33,699 bases of DNA, taken from Pseudomonadales bacterium (GTDB taxonomy: Bacteria > Pseudomonadota > Gammaproteobacteria > Pseudomonadales > Azotimanducaceae). Both the position numbers and the translations under genes were made by a program. A model generated the notes under the pieces. It ran no database searches. It saw nothing but the letters and a program-made list of their open reading frames with translations, and was not told where the DNA came from. This document shows, piece by piece, positions 8,271-16,327 of the stretch (positions within the stretch are counted from its first letter, which is position 1; each line of letters begins with the position of its first letter). The stretch is from assembly GCA_022822135.1 (NCBI GenBank), contig JAJECH010000005.1, forward strand, positions 1 to 33,699, in the 5' to 3' direction.

Positions 8271-8630
8271 ATGAACGCAGAAGATCTGAATAAGTTGATG
8301 TCCGGATTGAAGGGTGGTCTTGATCAGATCATGCCTCAAGGTTTAGGCACCATCGATGAGGAAATCGAGACCGAAAGTGGCGGCGGATTGGTTCAAGTCG
8401 TGGTCGGCACGCACGGCGGTGTCGCCAAGATCAGCATTGACCCGTTATTGCTTGACAAGGAAAACGTCAGCCATCTTGAGCAGCTACTGATCGCTGCGGT
8501 CAATGACGGTCGATCGAAGTGGGAAGAGGCATTGAAACAGAAAACGATATCGACGTTTCTTCAAAATCCACCGGAAGGATTTGATCTTCAAAAAGCCATG
8601 GCGGACGCTTTAAAGGTGCTCGATCGTTAG
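8271..8630 (+). CDS. ybaB: YbaB/EbfC nucleoid-associated protein
   Basis: A 119-residue YbaB/EbfC family protein, a small dimeric DNA-binding protein of the nucleoid. The family pattern is clear: an N-terminal helix with a short GGLDQIM segment, the central strand pair SGGGLVQVVVGTHGGVAKISIDP, and the C-terminal helical arm LEQLLIAAVNDGRSKWEEALKQ. It follows dnaX after 38 bases and its TAG stop overlaps the recR GTG by one base (TAGTG), so translation of recR is probably coupled. The dnaX-ybaB-recR order is classic. The N-terminal helix is shorter and less charged than in E. coli YbaB, and the C-terminus about ten residues longer. Confidence 0.93.
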   Translation: MNAEDLNKLMSGLKGGLDQIMPQGLGTIDEEIETESGGGLVQVVVGTHGGVAKISIDPLLLDKENVSHLEQLLIAAVNDGRSKWEEALKQKTISTFLQNPPEGFDLQKAMADALKVLDR

Positions 8631-9235
8631 TGGCAGCCCTCACGCCGCGCATTGAACAGGTCATTCATGCGCTGCAGTGTCTACCTGGGGTTGGACGCAA
8701 AACAGCCACTCGAATGACGCTGTTTCTATTACAAGGTCATCGTGAAGACGCTGAGCATCTAGCGTCCTCGATCAATGAAGCCTTAGCAACGGTGACGTCG
8801 TGCGCGAAGTGCCACAATCTATCCGATGCAGAAGTGTGCGACATCTGTACGGATGAACGACGCGCGAACGGTCAGCTATGCGTGGTTGAAACCGCGGCTG
8901 ATCTCGTCGCAATCGAGGAGACCGGTACGTTTGAAGGGCGTTACTTTGTATTGCATGGTCTGTTGTCACCGATTGATGGCATCGGACCGGATGAGCTCAG
9001 CCTAGGAACCTTTCTTCCATGCGTACGCGACGGCGCGATTCGTGAGGTCATTGTTGCGTTGAGCACAACGGTTGAAGGAGAAGCGACCACGCACTTCATC
9101 AGCGAGTTGCTTGAGAACTCAGGTGTGGCGCTCACACAATTGGCTCACGGTATTCCAGTCGGCGGCGAACTTGGATACGTCAATAGCCGCACCATCACCC
9201 AAGCGTTTGAGCGTCGAGTGAAACTTGATTCCTGA
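8630..9235 (+). CDS. recR: Recombination mediator protein RecR
   Basis: The 201-residue product has the full RecR plan: helix-hairpin-helix LPGVGRKTATRM (about 18-29), a C4 zinc finger with C58, C61, C70 and C73, a Toprim domain opening with CVVETAADLVAIE (acidic residue E87), and the C-terminal ATP-type motif region AHGIPVGGELGYVN. With RecF and RecO it loads RecA onto single-stranded DNA gaps. The start is the GTG that overlaps the ybaB stop. Its own end overlaps the start of rnd by 11 bases. Length is normal for the family. Confidence 0.96.
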   Translation: MAALTPRIEQVIHALQCLPGVGRKTATRMTLFLLQGHREDAEHLASSINEALATVTSCAKCHNLSDAEVCDICTDERRANGQLCVVETAADLVAIEETGTFEGRYFVLHGLLSPIDGIGPDELSLGTFLPCVRDGAIREVIVALSTTVEGEATTHFISELLENSGVALTQLAHGIPVGGELGYVNSRTITQAFERRVKLDS

Positions 9236-10334
9236 CTACACGATCATCGACACGGAGGAGGCGTTTCAAGCGTTTACATCCCAGACGCCTCGACGGTTTG
9301 GATTCGATACGGAGTTCACCCGTGAAAGGACGTTCAACCCGATCCCGGAGTTACTGCAGATCGACACTGGTGAACGCATTGGGATCATCGACTTGCGCGC
9401 GGAACTGCCGATCGACCAGCTAAAGCACTGGTTCCAGGACGACGATATCGTGCGCATTGCTCATAGCACGCCAAACGATATTGAAGTGCTCAATGAGGTC
9501 TTTCAAGACGAGCTGGGTGTCATCGAAGACACGCAGCTCGCACACGCCTTTTTGCATGCAGGACAAATGCAGAGTTACGCTAAACTCGTCAAGCATCAGT
9601 TTGGTGTGACCCTTGACAAGTCACTGCAGCGGTCGCGATGGAATAAACGGCCGCTTGCACGCGAACAGTTAGATTACGCGGCTCTTGATATCGCCCATCT
9701 CAATGAACTGTGGGTGGTATTGGTCGAGCAGCTTCGAGCAACCGGGCGATTGGCGTGGTATCGAGAGGAACGGAATCGCGTGCAGACACCAGACGTGGAC
9801 GATCCGAATCGCGTTGTAGGAAACGCACGTCGCTTAATGCAACTGAGCGAACGTGGATTACAGTTTTTAAGATCACTCGACGATTGGCGCACGAAACGCG
9901 CATCCTCTATGGACATCCCGAAGAATTGGGTTCTTTCTAGAGACCAGTTATTTCAGCTTGCCGGTGAGAGGTCGTTGAAGGATCAAGCACTACGAAAGGT
10001 ACTGTCGTCAAAACAGGTGGATCGTCACCGGCGGAAATTGCAGGAACTACATCGTCAAGCGCAAGCTGCGGCGAAACGAAGCGCATTTACGCCACCGAAA
10101 CGATTGAGCAAGATCGTCAGAGCGTTGGGAGAACAGTGCAACGCATTGGCCAACCAGATGAATGTCAGCGAGGAAGTGCTAGGATCGAATAAAGACCTGC
10201 TTTTCGCGATTCGAGCATACCTGAGCGAGGGTGAATTGCCGTCTTGGTTCGGGACCTGGCGCACAGATTTGATCGGAGACGCAACCATAAGCGCAGCCGA
10301 TAACTTCGCCCGCGAAATTGCAATCGCGGAATGA
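9225..10334 (+). CDS. rnd: Ribonuclease D
   Basis: A 3'-5' exoribonuclease of the DEDDy class that trims tRNA and other stable RNA ends. Exo I is FDTEFTRERTF with D28 and E30, Exo II is AHSTPNDIEVL with D85, and Exo III is LDYAALDIAHL with Y151 and D155. An HRDC domain (about 205-285, from RGLQFLRSLDDWR) and a second C-terminal helical domain follow. The 369-residue length is close to E. coli RNase D (375). The TTG at 9225 lies inside the end of recR; it is the only start that keeps the first beta strand, and the overlap implies coupled translation. Confidence 0.94.
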   Translation: MIPDYTIIDTEEAFQAFTSQTPRRFGFDTEFTRERTFNPIPELLQIDTGERIGIIDLRAELPIDQLKHWFQDDDIVRIAHSTPNDIEVLNEVFQDELGVIEDTQLAHAFLHAGQMQSYAKLVKHQFGVTLDKSLQRSRWNKRPLAREQLDYAALDIAHLNELWVVLVEQLRATGRLAWYREERNRVQTPDVDDPNRVVGNARRLMQLSERGLQFLRSLDDWRTKRASSMDIPKNWVLSRDQLFQLAGERSLKDQALRKVLSSKQVDRHRRKLQELHRQAQAAAKRSAFTPPKRLSKIVRALGEQCNALANQMNVSEEVLGSNKDLLFAIRAYLSEGELPSWFGTWRTDLIGDATISAADNFAREIAIAE

Positions 10335-10351
10335 ACGCTTAGCCATTAACG

Positions 10352-10789
10352 ATGCGAGAACGTTTCTGGGAAACAAAGTCGTTAGAGGAACTTAACGACG
10401 AAGAGTGGGAAGCATTGTGTGATGGATGCGCACAATGTTGTCGTTTGCGATTCCGTGAATCTGACAACGATCAAGTCGTCACGACGACATTGGTTTGTGC
10501 GCAGTTGGATTTGACAACAAGACGTTGCACCAACTATCCAAAACGGCACGAACTCGTACCGGATTGCGTGGAACTCACACCAGAGACAGCGCGATCATTC
10601 GATTGGTTGCCGGAGACGTGCGCCTATCGCCGCGTTGCAGAAGGTCGACCGTTGGAGGATTGGCATCCGCTGATTTCTGGTACGTCGGAAACGGTCAGAC
10701 GAGCCGGGGTCAGCGTGTCCGATCAGGTCATTTCTGCGGCGAACGTCCATCCTGATGATATTGCGTCGAACATCCTGAAATGGGTATAG
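10352..10789 (+). CDS. ycgN: YcgN/UPF0260 cysteine-cluster protein
   Basis: A 145-residue member of the YcgN (UPF0260) family. The hallmark is the N-terminal FWETKSLEELNDEEWEALC followed by CDGCAQCC (C23, C26, C29, C30), then further cysteines at RRCTNYP, PDC and ETCAYR. The cysteines probably bind metal, but the biochemical role is not known. It follows rnd after 17 bases in the same direction, the arrangement seen in many gammaproteobacteria, and this is one of the stronger lineage markers in the window. Confidence 0.92.
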   Translation: MRERFWETKSLEELNDEEWEALCDGCAQCCRLRFRESDNDQVVTTTLVCAQLDLTTRRCTNYPKRHELVPDCVELTPETARSFDWLPETCAYRRVAEGRPLEDWHPLISGTSETVRRAGVSVSDQVISAANVHPDDIASNILKWV

Positions 10790-10800
10790 GTCGACACTAG

Positions 10801-11265
10801 ATGGAAGGCGCGTATTGGATCGCTTGGATCCTACTGTATGTGTTTGGAATCGGGTTAATCGCGCTATGTGTTTATCCGCTGAGGCGCCACTTCTACATCG
10901 CGTTTTTTCTTGGCTTGATGGGCGTCTTCTGGATGCTGGTACCGATACCTTTTAACGAGGTCCATTGGGCACCGCTCTTTGTCACGTTGACGTTTCAGTT
11001 ATTTTTAGATCCGGAAGCAAACTACGCGCTCTCTGCGACGGCTGCGACGATCGGAACATTCACCATACTGGCGGCGACGTTTGTGTTGTACGGCTTTAAC
11101 TTCGGTTATCGACATATTGTCGAGTTTGTCCGACATCGATTCGGAGCCGTGGGGAAGTATCGAACGCCAATTGATCGCTCAACCACAGCAGAGGACATTG
11201 AAAGCGATTCGGACGAAACTCAGAAAACACGCATAGAATCGCAAGATCGTACGGAACGAACATAG
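10801..11265 (+). CDS. Small inner-membrane protein of unknown function
   Basis: The 154-residue product has four hydrophobic segments: about 5-25 (WIAWILLYVFGIGLIALCVY), 30-48 (HFYIAFFLGLMGVFWMLVP), 55-72 and 80-100, then a basic junction (YRHIVEFVRHRFG) and a charged, disordered C-terminal tail of about 35 residues rich in D, E, S and T. The tail should be cytoplasmic by the positive-inside rule. It starts 11 bases after ycgN, so it is part of the same transcription run. I do not recognise the family. Confidence 0.75.
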   Translation: MEGAYWIAWILLYVFGIGLIALCVYPLRRHFYIAFFLGLMGVFWMLVPIPFNEVHWAPLFVTLTFQLFLDPEANYALSATAATIGTFTILAATFVLYGFNFGYRHIVEFVRHRFGAVGKYRTPIDRSTTAEDIESDSDETQKTRIESQDRTERT

Positions 11266-11274
11266 CTAAAATGC

Positions 11275-11303
11275 CACGTTGTGCGCCGTTCGGTCGCAAC
11301 GTG
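11275..11303. repeat. Inverted repeat before the MoxR gene
   Basis: CACGTTG at 11275-11281 is mirrored by CAACGTG at 11297-11303, a perfect 7-bp stem with a 15-base loop, 31 bases before the moxR ATG. It could be an operator or a weak attenuator; no T run follows. The spacing break here suggests that the MoxR-VWA pair may have its own control. Confidence 0.45.
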
Positions 11304-11334
11304 CGTTTCCTATTCTTCTAACCGCGGATATTTC

Positions 11335-12183
11335 ATGATTTTTGACAGTACCGACACCTATATCTCGACGGACGAGCTTTCGATGGCCGTAGACGCCGCC
11401 GTCAAGCTTCAACGTCCACTGTTGGTAAAAGGTGAGCCGGGCACTGGCAAGACGTTACTTGCAATCGAGATCGCTAAATCGCTCGATTGTGAACTTATCG
11501 AATGGCACATCAAGTCGCAAACGAAAGCGAGTCAAGGTCTGTATGAGTACGACGCAGTGTCGCGGTTGCGTGATTCGCAACTAGGTGATGAACGGGTAGG
11601 CGACATCCGCAACTACATCAAGCGCGGCAAGCTTTGGGATGCGTTTACATCCGACGAACGTTGTGTACTGCTTATTGACGAAATCGACAAGGCTGACATT
11701 GAGTTTCCGAATGACTTGCTGCAAGAGCTTGATCGCATGGAGTTCTTCGTATATGAAACGCAAGAGACCATCGTCGCGAAACATCGACCGGTCGTTGTCA
11801 TTACGTCGAACAATGAAAAAGAACTCCCGGACGCATTTTTACGTCGATGCTTCTTCCACTACATTAATTTCCCAGATCGAGAAACCATGGAGCAGATCGT
11901 CGAGGTGCATTACCCCGCGATCAAGAAGGATTTAGTCAAGGAGGCGATGGAGATCTTCTTTGATGTGCGCAAGGTTCCGGGATTGAAGAAAAAGCCGAGT
12001 ACGAGTGAGTTGCTTGATTGGCTCAAACTGCTGATGGCTGACGATATTCCTGATGAGATCCTCACGAATCGAGACACCAGTAGCGCGATCCCGCCGCTTT
12101 ATGGTGCACTCGTCAAGAACGAGCAGGATGTTCACTTGCTTGAACGTCTCGCATTTATGAACCGTCGGGACAATCGCGGCTAA
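11335..12183 (+). CDS. MoxR-family AAA+ ATPase
   Basis: A 282-residue MoxR-type AAA+ ATPase. Walker A is GEPGTGKTLL at 33-42, Walker B is VLLIDEIDKAD at 111-121, sensor 1 lies in VVVITSNNEKELPDAF, and the RRCFFHYINFP arginine-finger region follows. MoxR proteins work with VWA-domain partners as chaperone-like machines that insert metal or remodel complexes, and the VWA gene follows 13 bases later. I chose the ATG at 11335 because the family begins a few residues before the first strand; the frame extends upstream to 11281 without homology. The client protein is not evident from the neighbours. Confidence 0.92.
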   Translation: MIFDSTDTYISTDELSMAVDAAVKLQRPLLVKGEPGTGKTLLAIEIAKSLDCELIEWHIKSQTKASQGLYEYDAVSRLRDSQLGDERVGDIRNYIKRGKLWDAFTSDERCVLLIDEIDKADIEFPNDLLQELDRMEFFVYETQETIVAKHRPVVVITSNNEKELPDAFLRRCFFHYINFPDRETMEQIVEVHYPAIKKDLVKEAMEIFFDVRKVPGLKKKPSTSELLDWLKLLMADDIPDEILTNRDTSSAIPPLYGALVKNEQDVHLLERLAFMNRRDNRG

Positions 12184-12196
12184 GGGTTCGCCAGCG

Positions 12197-13372
12197 ATGC
12201 TCATCAATTTCTTCCTTACGTTAAGGCGCTACAACGTACCGGCGACGATTCGCGAATTGATGGATCTGATTGCCGCAATGAAGCAACGGATCGTCTATGC
12301 AAACGTCGACGATTTCTATCTTCTAAGTCGAACATGCCTCGTCAAAGACGAGAAGAACTACGACAAGTTCGATCGTGCTTTTTCTGCTTACTTTAAAGGA
12401 CTTGACGATCTACACGGGCTGCTTGAATCGCTAATTCCCGATGAGTGGCTGCGACACGAAATCGAGCAACTCTTGGATGAGAAGGACCTTGCTGAGATTG
12501 AGTCACTCGGTGGATTAGAGGCGTTCATCGAAGGCATCGCTAAAAAACTGCGTGAAGAAGCCGAAGAACAGGCACGTCAGGAAGCGGAGCAAGCGCGCCG
12601 CGAAGGACAGGAAGGCAATGCCGACCAAGACGGACAAACCGGTCCAGGCGGTAAAGGGAAAAATAAGAAACGCAAAGCCCGAAAGGTCTGGGATCAGCGC
12701 CAATACAAGAACCTGGACGACTCTGTTGAGCTTGGCACTCGGAATATCAAGATGGCGTTGCGTCGACTACGCAAGTTCGCGAGGCAAGGCGCCGACGAAG
12801 AGCTTGATATGGATAACACGATCCAGTCGACCGCTCACAACGGCGGCATGCTTGATATCAAGATGCGACCTGAACGACGAAACACGGTAAAAGTTCTGAC
12901 CTTCTTTGACATCGGCGGGTCGATGGACGCGCATGTCAAGATTTGTGAGGAACTGTTTTCGGCGACCCGTACCGAATTCAAGCATCTAGAGAGTTTCTAC
13001 TTCCATAACTTCCTATACGAGTCCGTCTGGCAAGATAACAAACGTCGCTTGAGTGAGAGGATTCCGACTTGGGAGATCTTGAATAAATACGGTAGCGACT
13101 ATCGCGTCGTGATCGTAGGCGATGCCACCATGGCACCGTACGAAATAACCCACTCGGGCGGCAGCGTCGAGCACTGGAATGAAGAACCTGGCGCGGTTTG
13201 GGTACAGCGAATCAGCACGATTTACCCGAAGCTGATCTGGATCAATCCGACACCTCAAGAAACATGGGAATACTCGTCGTCTGTAGCGATCACGCAGGAC
13301 TTAGTTGACAATCGCATGTATCCGCTCACGATCCGTGGGTTGGAAGACGCGATGAGCTTGCTATCGAAATAA
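12197..13372 (+). CDS. VWA-domain protein, CoxE-like partner of MoxR
   Basis: A 391-residue protein with an N-terminal helical domain (res 1-125), a long charged low-complexity linker (about 115-165, rich in E, Q, A, then G and K) and a C-terminal von Willebrand A domain. The MIDAS motif is DIGGS at 238-242; the first serine of the usual DxSxS is glycine, as is common in this MoxR-linked subfamily. The threonine/aspartate of the later loop lies in VVIVGDATMAPYEI. It belongs with MoxR in a two-gene machine; metal-dependent binding of a client is inferred from the family. No signal peptide or membrane segment is seen, so it should be cytoplasmic. Confidence 0.88.
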   Translation: MLINFFLTLRRYNVPATIRELMDLIAAMKQRIVYANVDDFYLLSRTCLVKDEKNYDKFDRAFSAYFKGLDDLHGLLESLIPDEWLRHEIEQLLDEKDLAEIESLGGLEAFIEGIAKKLREEAEEQARQEAEQARREGQEGNADQDGQTGPGGKGKNKKRKARKVWDQRQYKNLDDSVELGTRNIKMALRRLRKFARQGADEELDMDNTIQSTAHNGGMLDIKMRPERRNTVKVLTFFDIGGSMDAHVKICEELFSATRTEFKHLESFYFHNFLYESVWQDNKRRLSERIPTWEILNKYGSDYRVVIVGDATMAPYEITHSGGSVEHWNEEPGAVWVQRISTIYPKLIWINPTPQETWEYSSSVAITQDLVDNRMYPLTIRGLEDAMSLLSK

Positions 13373-13434
13373 GCGAGGACGCACGAGCGCGTTGCAGAAT
13401 AAGCTACGCTTGCTCGTAACGGATATTTCGTGAA

Positions 13435-14049
13435 CTAGGAGTTGCCGTCTGGGTTTAAAGCCTCTGCGACGGATAGAGTAAATCCTTCAAGAAGCGACGA
13501 AGACGCGATCTCTTGAATGCCGTAGGTGCCTTGGTCGATGTACTGATCCTGAGCCAAGCTCAGAATGTTGATTTCGTCACGTTGCGGGTCGACGATCCAG
13601 TATTCTGATACTTTCGCCTCAGCGTAATCTTGTCGCTTACGAATGTAGTCTCGGTCTGGGTCATCGGGGCTCACTACCTCGACGACGAGATCAGCGCCAA
13701 GCCAAAATCGATTTTGACGCCTCGAATCACGGGCGTCGCGTAGGAGTAAAAGGTCAGGTTCGCGAAAACGGGAGTCTCGAATTTTCAGACGCATCGGTCC
13801 AACGAGCGCTACGCCACCCTCAGCACGAACTCGTTCGTCGAATCGACGGAATAAATAGAGCAAGATCGACTGATGCCGGTCAGTTGGCAATGGCAGCTCC
13901 TCAAGGCATCCGTCTGCAAATTCCACCAGTCTGGTACAACGGTCTGTAAGCCAGAGATAGTCGGATTCGCGCCAACGTCCTTGTTGTGGACGAACATCGA
14001 GTAGGATGGCGTCGGCCGCCTGTTGAGATGTTGTTGGCGTGTCACTCAT
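13435..14049 (-). CDS. Uma2-family PD-(D/E)XK nuclease-like protein
   Basis: A 204-residue Uma2/DUF820 protein with the restriction-endonuclease-like fold. Visible core residues are E44 in VEFADG, H59 in DRHQ, D99 in FREPDLLLL, E124 in LVVEVVSPDD and K138 in YIRKRQDYAE, followed by VSEYWIVDP. Family members occur in high copy in cyanobacteria and also in planctomycetes and some marine proteobacteria; their biological role is poorly defined. It is convergent with the VWA gene. The ATG at 14049 has only a weak GAG upstream. All expected catalytic positions are present, so it may be active. Confidence 0.88.
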   Translation of the reverse strand: MSDTPTTSQQAADAILLDVRPQQGRWRESDYLWLTDRCTRLVEFADGCLEELPLPTDRHQSILLYLFRRFDERVRAEGGVALVGPMRLKIRDSRFREPDLLLLRDARDSRRQNRFWLGADLVVEVVSPDDPDRDYIRKRQDYAEAKVSEYWIVDPQRDEINILSLAQDQYIDQGTYGIQEIASSSLLEGFTLSVAEALNPDGNS

Positions 14050-14279
14050 TTGCTCAATTCTAAAACGCTCTAACTCTCACGCAAGATCAATTATTCTCCG
14101 AGAAATGGAGAGACTCGAATCCTATGGCTAGTGGACGAATAGGCGTCACTCCTGCACTCGATCGTGTTGACGTAGATATGTGGATCATTCCGGTTGTACA
14201 TTCCGTTACTAATACGGCGACGGACATCTTGTAATGTGAGTGGATTAACCATGATCTTAAACCGGATACTACTCCTAGC

Positions 14280-15686
14280 ATGAAGCAGTCATCAGAAAGT
14301 TCATGTGTGCAAACAAAAAACGAGGTGAGACGCCATTTGCTTCTCGACGAACGCGTTGTTGAAGAGGTGCATAACGCTGAGCTTACGTTAGGTACGATCA
14401 TTAAGCACGATGCCAATCCTTTATTCGGTGAGGACAAACCGTGGGAGATGCGTTTCGACAATCTCTACGCCAACGTTCTTTTTGACGAGGAAGACCAGCA
14501 GTACAAGGTTTGGTACAGTCCTTTTATCGTCGACCATTCGGCGAAGGGGATGAGCGCGCAACAGTGGAAGGAAACGAAATACCAGGCACCATTCGATCGA
14601 GAGATGGCGCTCTGCTACGCCAGCTCGAAAGACGGCATTCTCTGGACCAAACCCGAGCTCGGACTAGTCGATTACAACGGGAGTAAAGCCAACAACATCC
14701 TTTGGCGGGGTAGTGGGAATACGAGAGCCAAGAAAGCCGGTCCGCACGGGTCTGGAGTTTTCAAGGACATTGATGATCCAGATCCAAAACGCAGATACAA
14801 AGCGCTCCTGAAATCTGAAATTCTTTCCGTCGCATTCTCAAGCGATGGGATTGACTGGGAACCAGCGATCTCCTGTCCAGAATCCAACAGTGCGGGCGAC
14901 ACCCATAACAACGCATTCTGGGCGCCTACACTCGATAAGTACGTTGGGATTACGCGCCAATGGAGCGAGTCGTTCAAGAGACAGGTTGCGCGGACGACGA
15001 GCGAGGACTTTTTAACGTGGGAGAAGACGCACGTTGTTCTTGAAGGACTCGACGACCGACATCAAACCTATGCGATGCCAACCTTCTTCCACGGAGGTGT
15101 GTACATCGGCCTTCTAGCTATTCATGATCAGGTCTCGGATCGAGTCTGGACCGAGCTCACTTGGAGTCCGGATACAGAAACATGGCATCGCGTGTGTCCG
15201 GGAACTCCATTTATTCCAAACAGTGGAAAGGAAGGCGAGTACGACTGGGGTTGCGCGTATGCAGCGGCTTATCCAGTATTCGACAAGGACGAGATCAGGA
15301 TTTATTACGGTGGCAGCGACGGTCTTCACACAAGCTGGCGAAATGGCTACTTTTGTTTGGCGACTCTTCGGCCCGATGGGTTCGCTGGGTTCAAGGCGTC
15401 GGACGCAGGTCAACAGGCCATCGTAACCACCGCAACGATCTTTGACGTAAGGGATCTACTCAAAGTGTCGGCGGACATTCGAGATGGTGGTGAGCTGATT
15501 GTGCGGGTCCTCGACGACACGCAACGAGTTATTGTGGAAAGCGAGAAACTGACGGCAACAGTTTCTGACGAAGAAATACACTGGTTGAAAGATCCTTTAA
15601 GATCTTCCGATAACGACCAACTATTGCGACTTCAGTTCATGTTTCGCAACGCGACAGCGTATTCGTTCACGTTGAGTGAAAGTTAG
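14280..15686 (+). CDS. Beta-propeller glycoside-hydrolase-like protein (GH43/GH32 type)
   Basis: The 468-residue protein shows the repeating blade pattern of five-bladed beta-propeller glycosidases: YKVWYSPF, ALCYASSKDGILWTKPELGLVDYNG, LSVAFSSDGIDWEPA, WSPDTETWHR and EIRIYYGGSDGLHT. Each Ser-Asp/Pro-Asp-W motif is typical of such blades. A small C-terminal beta domain (about 385-468) may be an accessory module. No signal peptide is visible, so it is probably cytoplasmic and may act on imported sugars. Exact family and substrate cannot be set from sequence alone. It is divergent from the Uma2 gene with about 230 bases between them. The start at 14280 has a poor ribosome-binding site. Confidence 0.65.
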   Translation: MKQSSESSCVQTKNEVRRHLLLDERVVEEVHNAELTLGTIIKHDANPLFGEDKPWEMRFDNLYANVLFDEEDQQYKVWYSPFIVDHSAKGMSAQQWKETKYQAPFDREMALCYASSKDGILWTKPELGLVDYNGSKANNILWRGSGNTRAKKAGPHGSGVFKDIDDPDPKRRYKALLKSEILSVAFSSDGIDWEPAISCPESNSAGDTHNNAFWAPTLDKYVGITRQWSESFKRQVARTTSEDFLTWEKTHVVLEGLDDRHQTYAMPTFFHGGVYIGLLAIHDQVSDRVWTELTWSPDTETWHRVCPGTPFIPNSGKEGEYDWGCAYAAAYPVFDKDEIRIYYGGSDGLHTSWRNGYFCLATLRPDGFAGFKASDAGQQAIVTTATIFDVRDLLKVSADIRDGGELIVRVLDDTQRVIVESEKLTATVSDEEIHWLKDPLRSSDNDQLLRLQFMFRNATAYSFTLSES

Positions 15687-15797
15687 GCTAAGCGTGACTA
15701 AGCCGGCCAACTAGTCGACCTGCGATGGAGGTGTAGACAACCGCAGTGAGTTGTGCGGTGGTAGCATCATCGAGATTGCTTGTGCCGCACTTGCCGC

Positions 15798-16325
15798 TTA
15801 CTTTTTCGTCGTTGATTCCTCGTATGCGTCCACATCGGTAAGCTCAATACTCACTAACTGGCACAAGTAATCATCCCGCCGCACAGTCTGATTGTTTTCA
15901 TTTTGGTCAGCATGAATAACTACCTTTACTTTCTTCCCGGTAATTAAGGCCATATAAGCGGTATTGAATAAGGCTTTCCGTTCAGCCAAATCTTTGCGAA
16001 ACTCGCTTGAATCAGCTTTTGGTGGTTCAGTAGATGTAGTCGGCTTGAGCTCGTCCTTGATCCATACTCGATTTGCTATGCAGGGACGCACGCCAGAATC
16101 TGTTGCAGCTAAAGCTACAACGTATCTTGGCGAACTGAGAAAGGTTTCAGATCTAGCTGTCACACTAACTCCCTTCACCGACGTGCAAGTTTGATAGAGA
16201 TATGCTCCGGTGGATTCCCACTCATTCTCATCAGCAGCCTTATCTGCTTCTCCGCAGTCGTCTGCATACGAAGTTGAAGTGATCGCTAGTAATACGAGCG
16301 ATGCAAGTGTGGTTGAGAGTTTCAT
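15798..16325 (-). CDS. Secreted protein of unknown function, second gene of a pair
   Basis: A 175-residue protein with a clear signal peptide: a KLSTTLASLVLLAITSTSYA stretch with likely cleavage before DDCGEAD. The mature part has four or five cysteines (DDCGEAD, YQTCTSV, RPCIAN, DYLCQL) that could form disulfides in the periplasm, a Pro/Thr/Ser linker (KPTTSTEPPKAD) and a helix, then VVIHADQNE and a C-terminal strand. Its ATG is two bases after the stop of the upstream gene, with AGAGGA inside that gene's end, so the two are translated together. I do not recognise the family. Confidence 0.7.
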   Translation of the reverse strand: MKLSTTLASLVLLAITSTSYADDCGEADKAADENEWESTGAYLYQTCTSVKGVSVTARSETFLSSPRYVVALAATDSGVRPCIANRVWIKDELKPTTSTEPPKADSSEFRKDLAERKALFNTAYMALITGKKVKVVIHADQNENNQTVRRDDYLCQLVSIELTDVDAYEESTTKK

Positions 16326-16327
16326 GT

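Noticed and set aside
14087-14130. GACTCGAATCC, a tRNA T-loop look-alike
   Set aside because: No matching acceptor, D or anticodon stems could be found around it.
14087-14461. Minus-strand frame of 124 codons between Uma2 and the propeller gene
   Set aside because: Its start lies inside the well-supported propeller gene on the other strand and no protein signature is present.
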